Assembly (NCBI GenBank): GCA_964645585.1
Contig: CAZYAN010000094.1
Location: 1-6,311 of the forward strand
Length of the DNA: 6,311 bases
Reading direction: 5' to 3'
DNA from: DATGSL01 sp964645585
GTDB lineage: Bacteria; Verrucomicrobiota; Verrucomicrobiia; Opitutales; T3Sed10-336
The notes beneath the pieces are model-generated. The model saw nothing but the letters and a program-made list of their open reading frames with translations, was not told the DNA's origin and ran no database searches. The position numbers were made by a program, and so were the translations under genes. Positions 1-4,771 of this stretch are shown piece after piece (the stretch's first letter is position 1; each line of letters opens with the position of its first letter).

Positions 1-140
1 TTACCCACGCCCACTGGAACGAGGTTTCGCTGACGATCATTCCGGAACCGGCGACGGTGGCGCTGATGTCGGGGATTTTCGCGCTAGCCGGTGCCGTTGT
101 GTACCGTCGGAAAAGGACGCGCCAAATTGGGACGGATTGA
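1..140 (+). CDS. PEP-CTERM sorting-signal protein, C-terminal end only
   Basis: This is the last 45 complete codons of a protein whose start lies before the window, read in the frame beginning at base 3 and ending at TGA 138-140. The tail shows the three parts of a PEP-CTERM signal in order: the Pro-Glu-Pro-Ala-Thr motif (bases 42-56), a hydrophobic membrane stretch (about VALMSGIFALAGAVVY) and a basic end with Arg-Arg-Lys-Arg. In known PEP-CTERM systems such a tail directs an exported protein to an exosortase, which cleaves it and passes it to the cell surface or extracellular matrix. The residues just before it, ending in NEVSLTII, resemble the end of a beta-rich domain that often precedes this signal, but that is inference. 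The function of the protein cannot be told from this fragment, and no exosortase gene is visible here. Confidence 0.88.
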   Translation, partial: THAHWNEVSLTIIPEPATVALMSGIFALAGAVVYRRKRTRQIGTD

Positions 141-371
141 ATGCGATGGGAATGGGAGAGCTTTTCATCGCTCTGCACCGCTCCGCGCGATACGGGCGCG
201 GACGAAGATGGAGTGGATCTTTATTCCGTCATGAAGTTCTACGCCGAAACCACCGGCGGAAGACACATCATTTTCACTTCCACAGGCGACGGGCTTGCGG
301 ACGGAATCGCCGGAGCCTTGGTGTTCGACGAACTGCCAACTCATCCTGAATGGATTGACGGCGTGGATTGA
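141..371 (+). CDS. Possible small protein of unknown function (76 codons), doubtful
   Basis: An ATG directly follows the TGA of the PEP-CTERM gene, so translation could be coupled to it, and the frame runs 76 codons to TGA 369-371. The predicted product is acidic and has a plausible amino acid mix, with a stretch around YAETTGGRHIIFTSTGDG, but I recognise no family or motif. A GGGACGG stretch at 129-135 could serve as a weak ribosome binding site. The same frame continues open for 54 codons after the stop, so it may instead be the remains of a longer gene. A spurious frame is just as possible, because the opposite strand is also open across most of the region. Confidence 0.2.
   Translation: MRWEWESFSSLCTAPRDTGADEDGVDLYSVMKFYAETTGGRHIIFTSTGDGLADGIAGALVFDELPTHPEWIDGVD
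182..202. repeat. GC-rich hairpin 42 bases after the PEP-CTERM gene
   Basis: TCCGCGC (182-188) can pair with GCGCGGA (196-202) in a perfect 7-base stem with a 7-base loop. Its place after the PEP-CTERM stop suggests a role in ending or stabilising that transcript. No T-run follows, so it is not a standard intrinsic terminator. It could also be chance in GC-rich sequence. Confidence 0.3.
318..339. repeat. Two-armed inverted repeat, possible operator
   Basis: The inner arms GTTCG (323-327) and CGAAC (329-333) mirror each other about the single base 328. Outer arms TTGG (318-321) and CCAA (336-339) extend the symmetry with one unpaired base on the left and two on the right. The tiny centre suits a dimeric DNA-binding protein better than an RNA hairpin. 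It lies about 220 bases before the LysM start codon, so a regulatory role is only inferred, and I cannot assign a regulator. Confidence 0.3.
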
Positions 372-560
372 GGAGTCGACTTTCGCCAGGGATTTGGAGC
401 ATCGCTCAGCGAAATCGTGTCTTCCGGGTGGGACGCGATCCGCGCGGCATCCCAGCATTGGAAACTAACGGCCTTCAGGACTCCGAAAAACAGGAGCTTT
501 TGCCATCTCCCCGCGATTCCTGCTCTTGCTTTGTGAGGGTGATCGGCTAGAAGGGGAAAC

Positions 561-1238
561 ATGCGGACGTATCTTTTCTTCTCTCTTTTTGCCGTCTGCT
601 CGATCGCCTCAATCAAGCAAGATGCGTTCGGACAGACCTCGGATTTCCGGGCTCCGTCGCGTCCGGAAGTCCAGCAGGCCAATGACTACCGTGTTGAAAT
701 CGCCAACCTCCGGGCGGACATCCGGATTCTCGACCGCCGTATCAACGAGCTGACGCTCGCGATGGAGGATCTCATCAATCAGAACCGCCAGCTTGCGGCG
801 CAGGTCGAACAGGCGCGGAGCCAGGCGGCGCGGGCGGGGGGCGGTGTGCAGCAGGGACAGCTCGATCGCGCGATCGCCAATCTCCAGCAGCAGATCCAAA
901 ACGTCAGCAGCGAACAGCGCCGTGAGATTTTGCGAGAAGTGACGGCTCAGATCGAGGCGCTCGGAAGTCAGACCCAAGCGGCGATCGACGCCCTCGCCCG
1001 GAACGTGTCCAGTCGCCCGACATCCACCACGGCCGTCAGCACGCAGGCCCCGCCAAGTTTTTCGGACGACTTTCCGAAAGAAGGTGTCTCCTACACCGTC
1101 AAGAGCGGCGACACACTCACCGGCATCGCGACTCGTTTGAATTCCACAGTGCGGGATATTCAGAACGCGAATCGCATTGCTAACCCGTCGTCGATTCAGA
1201 TCGGCCAAACTCTCTTCATCCCTCAGCGCAGCAATTAA
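561..1238 (+). CDS. Exported coiled-coil protein with C-terminal LysM domain
   Basis: The 225-residue product probably binds peptidoglycan in the periplasm. Residues 1-24 look like a signal peptide (basic Arg2, hydrophobic core, probable cleavage after AFG before Gln25). Residues about 40-85 and 100-148 are rich in Gln, Glu, Arg and Leu in heptad-like order and should form coiled coils, divided by a Gly-rich break (GGGVQQG). A Ser/Thr/Pro-rich linker follows (about 150-173). Residues 178-221 are a typical LysM domain: YTVKSGDTL at its start, NANRI in the middle and GQTLFIP at its end; LysM binds N-acetylglucosamine-containing glycans. The ATG is supported by AAGGGG four bases upstream. parB starts 11 bases after the stop, so the two are probably cotranscribed. 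It has no visible catalytic domain, so a structural or scaffolding role is more likely than hydrolysis. The exact role is unknown. Confidence 0.88.
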   Translation: MRTYLFFSLFAVCSIASIKQDAFGQTSDFRAPSRPEVQQANDYRVEIANLRADIRILDRRINELTLAMEDLINQNRQLAAQVEQARSQAARAGGGVQQGQLDRAIANLQQQIQNVSSEQRREILREVTAQIEALGSQTQAAIDALARNVSSRPTSTTAVSTQAPPSFSDDFPKEGVSYTVKSGDTLTGIATRLNSTVRDIQNANRIANPSSIQIGQTLFIPQRSN

Positions 1239-1249
1239 CTAACGGATCC

Positions 1250-2332
1250 ATGGCAACCGGCAAATCACGTCTCGGCCGCGGTCTAAGCGGATTGATCTCG
1301 GGCGGGATGTCCGCGTCCTCTTCCTCTTCGGCGCGCGCTCCCAAAAAGACGGCAGGCAGCGAGCCGTCTGGCGCTGGCGGAAAACGCCCCGCGGCAGCCG
1401 CGCCGGCGTCGAAAAAGTCGCCGAAGAGCGGCGGAAGCCGCAATGGCGACCGGGCCGCGAAGAATCCGAAGGCTGACAAATCCGCCTCGGCCCCCGCGCC
1501 CGCGGAAAAGCCGGCGGCCGTCGCGGCGGAGTTGTCCGGTTACGCTGAAATCGAGGTCAGTCGCATCGAGGCGAACCCGTATCAGCCTCGGAAGGAATTT
1601 GAACCGGAACGGCTCGAGGAACTTGCCGACAGCATCCGGGCGGAAGGTCTCTTGCAGCCGATTGTCGTCCGGCGCGCCGGTGACCGTTACCAGCTCATTG
1701 CGGGCGAACGCCGCTGGCGGGCGTGCCAGAGCCTTCAGCTGAAAACGATCCCTGCCCGGATCATCGAGGCCAGTGACGCGTCTGCCGCGACACTTTCCCT
1801 GATTGAAAATCTGCAGCGCGCCGAGCTCAATCCGGTGGAGGAATCGCTCGGTTACGCGAGTTTGATCCGCGATTTTGATCTGACGCAGGAAGAAGTCGCC
1901 GAACGTGTCGGAAAGGGACGGGCGACTGTGGCGAACGCGCTGCGCCTGTTGCAGCTCAACAACGAAATCCGCGGCTACCTCGGCAAGGGGATGCTCTCGG
2001 TCGGGCAGGCGAAGCTGCTGCTCGGGGTCGAGGGCGATGCCGAGCGCACGCTGCTCGCGCGCAAGATCATTGAAGAGGGGTTGAGCGTTCGAGCGGTGGA
2101 AAAGCTGGTCAAAAACCTCAAGATTCGAAAAAATGGAAGTTCGCCATCGCAGCGGCGCGCGCTGTCGGGTGACGAAGAATCGGCCGTGCGCGACATCGAA
2201 AAGCAGCTTGCGACGCGCCTGAACACACGAGTGGCATTGAAGCATGCGCCGAAGAAAGGCAGAATCGTCATTGAATACTATGGGAACGACGATCTGCAGC
2301 GCATTCTCGAAAAGATCGGAATTACTGGCTGA
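1250..2332 (+). CDS. parB: Chromosome-partitioning protein ParB (Spo0J/ParB family)
   Basis: ParB binds parS sites near the replication origin, spreads as a CTP-dependent clamp and, with ParA, moves the origins apart. The 360-residue product has the family parts in order. Residues 5-16 hold the LGRGLSGLI motif, which in relatives contacts ParA. The N-terminal CTP-binding domain begins near residue 99 and includes NPYQPR (109-114), the CTP motif GERRWRA (152-158) and ENLQR (186-190). A helix-turn-helix follows (about 211-233, LTQEEVAERVGKGRATVANA), and the C-terminal dimerisation part ends the protein (about 310-360). It is longer than typical chromosomal ParB (about 280-300) because residues 20-95 form a low-complexity linker of mainly Ala, Ser, Lys, Pro and Gly. 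The ATG at 1250 is chosen because the ParA-contact motif starts within a few residues of it; the ribosome binding site is weak (GGA before the ATG). No parA lies next to it here. Confidence 0.96.
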   Translation: MATGKSRLGRGLSGLISGGMSASSSSSARAPKKTAGSEPSGAGGKRPAAAAPASKKSPKSGGSRNGDRAAKNPKADKSASAPAPAEKPAAVAAELSGYAEIEVSRIEANPYQPRKEFEPERLEELADSIRAEGLLQPIVVRRAGDRYQLIAGERRWRACQSLQLKTIPARIIEASDASAATLSLIENLQRAELNPVEESLGYASLIRDFDLTQEEVAERVGKGRATVANALRLLQLNNEIRGYLGKGMLSVGQAKLLLGVEGDAERTLLARKIIEEGLSVRAVEKLVKNLKIRKNGSSPSQRRALSGDEESAVRDIEKQLATRLNTRVALKHAPKKGRIVIEYYGNDDLQRILEKIGITG

Positions 2333-2352
2333 GCGGAGAAGCCCCGGCAAAC

Positions 2353-4206
2353 ATGGCTAAGAGCTCGGGGGATCAGAACAAGGGGCAGGCGCGACCCGCT
2401 CCGCGCTTTGTGCTCCCGATCTTGCGGGAACTCTACTCTTACCGGTTTTCAACGTTTCACGATGATCTCGTGGCGGGGATCACGGTTTCCCTCGTATCGA
2501 TCCCGCAGACGATCGGTTTCGCCCTGATCATCGGAATCCCCGCGCAGGTTGTTCTCCACGCCGCGATTGTCGGCGTTTTTTTTACCGCGCTTTTCAGTTC
2601 GTCCCGCCACCTCGTGACCGGGCCGACGACGACGATCAGCATCGTCCTCGCCAGCACGATTCATACGCTCGGCGAACACTTTGATCCGATCGAAGTCGTC
2701 GTGGTGCTCGCCTTTCTGATCGGACTGATTCAGATCGTCGCCGGACTCGTCAAACTCGGCACCCTCAACCGGTTTATTTCCCGGTCGGTGATCGTTGGCT
2801 ACACGACTGGCGTCGCGCTTGTGATCGCCGCCGGCCAGCTCGGCAATCTGCTCGGCATCGCGGCGCCGCGCGGCCCCGATTTTTTCAGCGTGGTGATCAA
2901 TATCGCGCGGAACGTCGCGGCGGCGCATTTGAATTTCACCTCGGTATCGATCGGCCTCGCATCGCTCGTCTTTCTGATCGGCGCCGCGAAACTCCGGCCG
3001 CGCCTGCCGGGCGGTCTCGTTATCCTGGTTGTTTTCGGGATTGTTTCAGCAAGTTTCGATTTGGGCGAACGCTACGGGGTTCGGCTGATTCGCGATTATG
3101 GTGAAATTGTCCCGGAGCTTCCAACGTTCGGATCGGGGCCGCTTTCCAACGCGTTTTCCATCATCCCTGATCTGATGAGCCCGGCGATCGCGATCGCGAT
3201 TCTCGGCATGCTCGAAACCGTTTCGCTCGGCAAGGCGGTCGCGGTCTCGTCGGGCCAGCGGATCAACGCCAACCAGGAAATTGTCAGTCTCGGGATCGGC
3301 AACCTGATGTCGAGCATCTTTGGAACGATGCCCGGTTCGGCCTCGTTCGCACGCACGGCGACGAATTTTCAGACCGGCGGGAAGACCCAAGTTTCCGCGG
3401 TCATCAGCAGCCTGATGGTCGCTTTGATCATCCTGCTCTTCGCGCCGTACGCCAACTACATCCCGATTCCGGCGCTCGCGGCGATGCTGATCTTTATCGC
3501 CGCGCGGATGCTTAATCGCGACCAGATCGCGATCGCGGTAAAATCGACACGCTCGGACGCGGTTGTTTTCGTCGCGACCTTTCTTTCGACCCTGTTCCTG
3601 CGCCTCGACACCGCGATTTATGTTGGCGTCGGGGTGTCGCTCGTCCTGTTTTTGCGCAAAGCCGCTCTTCCGCATTTGGTCGAATACGGCTTCACGGAAT
3701 CGGGCGCGCTTTCCGAGCTGGAGTCGAAAAAAGAACGTCAAAACAACCAGATCTCCATCATCCACGTCGAGGGGGAACTCTTCTTCGGGGCCGCCGAAAT
3801 TTTCCAGGACCAGATCCGCGAGATCGCTGAAGATGAGAATATCCGGGTTTTCATTCTTCGTTTGAAGAACGCCCGTCATGTCGACGCCACGTCGATCGTA
3901 TCGTTGTTCCAGCTGATGGATTTCCTGAAGAAGACCGACCGGCATTTGTTGATCAGCGGCATCAACGACGAGATTGAGCGGGTTTTCATCAACAGCGGAT
4001 TCATGGACAGAATCGGCCGGGAGAACGTCTTTCGCAGCGAGTCGAATCCGACTATGAGCACCAAGCGCGCGCTTCTGCGGGCCTCCCATCTGCTGCAAAG
4101 TTCAACCCCGGACATCCGGATCTTCTACGATAATATGCGAAAGCGGATCGAATCCGGCCCCGTTCAGCCCAGCGAGGAGCAAGGTCCGATCGATTTCCAG
4201 ATTTGA
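2353..4206 (+). CDS. SulP-family anion transporter with STAS domain
   Basis: This 617-residue inner-membrane protein belongs to the SulP/SLC26 family, which moves sulfate, bicarbonate, dicarboxylates or other anions, often with Na+ or H+. The substrate cannot be read from the sequence. The start of the transport core is clear at residues 38-63 (DLVAGITVSLVSIPQ, then GFALIIGIP). Hydrophobic segments run to about residue 435, including 114-135, 147-168, 275-292, 347-365 and 403-435. The family signature region is at 288-338, with Glu288, NANQE and SFARTATN. A cytoplasmic STAS domain covers about 465-555; its conserved loop reads VDATS (510-514), close to the usual DATG or DSSG type, and Ser514 or Thr513 might be a phosphorylation site. 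A short polar tail ends the protein. The start lies 20 bases after the parB stop with GGAG about 14 bases upstream, a loose fit. It is probably the last gene of the LysM-parB unit. Length and domain order are normal for the family. Confidence 0.95.
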   Translation: MAKSSGDQNKGQARPAPRFVLPILRELYSYRFSTFHDDLVAGITVSLVSIPQTIGFALIIGIPAQVVLHAAIVGVFFTALFSSSRHLVTGPTTTISIVLASTIHTLGEHFDPIEVVVVLAFLIGLIQIVAGLVKLGTLNRFISRSVIVGYTTGVALVIAAGQLGNLLGIAAPRGPDFFSVVINIARNVAAAHLNFTSVSIGLASLVFLIGAAKLRPRLPGGLVILVVFGIVSASFDLGERYGVRLIRDYGEIVPELPTFGSGPLSNAFSIIPDLMSPAIAIAILGMLETVSLGKAVAVSSGQRINANQEIVSLGIGNLMSSIFGTMPGSASFARTATNFQTGGKTQVSAVISSLMVALIILLFAPYANYIPIPALAAMLIFIAARMLNRDQIAIAVKSTRSDAVVFVATFLSTLFLRLDTAIYVGVGVSLVLFLRKAALPHLVEYGFTESGALSELESKKERQNNQISIIHVEGELFFGAAEIFQDQIREIAEDENIRVFILRLKNARHVDATSIVSLFQLMDFLKKTDRHLLISGINDEIERVFINSGFMDRIGRENVFRSESNPTMSTKRALLRASHLLQSSTPDIRIFYDNMRKRIESGPVQPSEEQGPIDFQI

Positions 4207-4319
4207 GGGAATTCGCGCGGAGGCGCGCCTGCTGGACCGCTGCTCTGGAGGTCTGGCTCGCGCAAGGTGTTGTTATGGTTGCGGCAGATCGCGGTATCTT
4301 CTTGTAGAACAGGAATCGG
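4207..4319. other. Intergenic gap between the transporter and the sigma remnant
   Basis: The stretch probably holds the end of the upstream unit and the promoter of the sigma-kinase unit. A short hairpin (CGCGC 4214-4218, GCGCG 4223-4227, 4-base loop) lies 7 bases after the transporter stop but has no T-run. A poor promoter-like pair, TTGTTA (4270-4275) and TATCTT (4295-4300), has 19-base spacing. AGGAA at 4311-4315 is a fair ribosome binding site for the ATG at 4320. Confidence 0.4.
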
Positions 4320-4726
4320 ATGAAAACGGGGAACGGCGACGACCGGAGCGGGAAATTCGCCACCACGCGATGGACGGTGGTGCTGGCGGCGCGTGACCCG
4401 AAGGGCCCGGCCGGCGGTGGGCGCTGACGCTGATTGAGGGGACATTGCGGCGGTTGCGGGAGGAATACGAGGGGCGGGGATCGGGCGAACTTTTTGGGTA
4501 TTTGAAGAATTTTCTGACGGGGGCGAAAGAACCGGTGACGGTGGCTGAGGCGGCCGAAGCGGCGGGAGTTTCGGTGGAGCACGCGCGGGTTTTAATTCAC
4601 CGGATGCGGAAGCGGTTTCGGGAAATCTTTCGGGAGGAGATCGCGCAGACGGTGCGCGACCCGGCGGAGGTGGAGGAGGAGATTCGTTACTTAAGAAAAG
4701 TGCTGGCGCGATCGGAATTTTTGTAA
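4320..4726 (+). pseudogene. ECF-type RNA polymerase sigma factor, internally deleted
   Basis: Two pieces of one sigma factor family lie side by side in different frames. The first piece (4320 to about 4414, stopping at TGA 4425-4427) starts MKTGNG and contains FATTRWTVVLAARD, the usual beginning of a planctomycete/verrucomicrobial ECF group. The second piece (about 4409 to TAA 4724-4726) begins RRWALTLIE and continues through a region 4 helix-turn-helix (4532-4618, with AEAAEAAGVSVEHARVLIHR) to IAQTVRDPAEVEEEIRYL, the usual end of the same group. Intact members are about 200 residues or more; the middle, with region 2 that binds core polymerase and the -10 element, is absent. The join falls in GC-rich palindromic sequence (GGGCCC 4403-4408, CCGGCCGG 4407-4414). 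The second piece might still be made from a TTG at 4445 (93 residues, GAGGGG just upstream), giving a region 4-only protein. An assembly error at the join cannot be excluded. Confidence 0.8.
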
Positions 4727-4758
4727 TGTTTGCCCGCGGTTTCGTAAGGAAGAAAGTG

Positions 4759-4765
4759 AAGGAGG
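4759..4765 (+). promoter_or_regulatory. Strong ribosome binding site of the kinase gene
   Basis: AAGGAGG matches the anti-Shine-Dalgarno sequence fully and sits six bases before the ATG at 4772. It fixes the kinase start and is the best site of its kind in the window. It suggests that the kinase is still well translated although the sigma gene before it is broken. Confidence 0.85.
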
Positions 4766-4771
4766 TTTCTT

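Larger units (their letters stand above)
141..560. other. 420-base stretch without a recognised gene
   Basis: This lies between the PEP-CTERM gene and the LysM gene. It contains a weak open frame at 141-371 (listed separately), a GC-rich hairpin at 182-202, and an inverted repeat at 318-339. The frame of 141-371 stays open again from 372 to a TGA at 534-536, and other frames are open for similar lengths, as expected in GC-rich DNA, so none is compelling. The promoter of the downstream LysM-parB-sulP unit is probably here, but I found no -35/-10 pair good enough to name. The ribosome binding site of the LysM gene (AAGGGG, 551-556) closes the stretch. Confidence 0.6.

Noticed and set aside
588..599. 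Cys13 of the LysM protein as a lipoprotein acylation site.
   Set aside because: The preceding residues (Phe-Ala-Val) do not fit a lipobox and the hydrophobic stretch before it is too short. An ordinary signal peptide cut after AFG fits better.
1283..2350. A long reverse-strand open frame (355 codons) across parB, with similar ones at 609-1208 and 3046-4098.
   Set aside because: They mirror strongly supported + strand genes, their products are Arg/Asp-rich with no family pattern, and long antisense frames are common in GC-rich DNA.
2454..2461. GTTTCACG, which matches half of a parS site.
   Set aside because: The other half of the palindrome is absent (ATGATCT where TGAAACA is expected) and the match lies inside the transporter coding sequence. 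No full parS was found.
3184..3197. Repeated GCGATCGC palindromes (870-877, 3184-3191, 3190-3197, 3529-3536), like the HIP1 element of cyanobacteria.
   Set aside because: The transporter copies arise from alternating Ile and Ala codons (ATC GCG) or similar codon pairs. Four copies, two overlapping, do not show a selected element.
4214..4227. Short hairpin after the transporter gene as an intrinsic terminator.
   Set aside because: The stem is only five pairs and no T-run follows.
4270..4300. TTGTTA and TATCTT as a promoter for the sigma-kinase unit.
   Set aside because: Spacing of 19 bases and imperfect boxes make it no better than chance, so it is mentioned only in the gap description.
4320..4726. 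Programmed frameshift joining the two sigma factor pieces.
   Set aside because: A frameshift would restore the frame but not the missing region 2, which is not encoded in any frame between the pieces.
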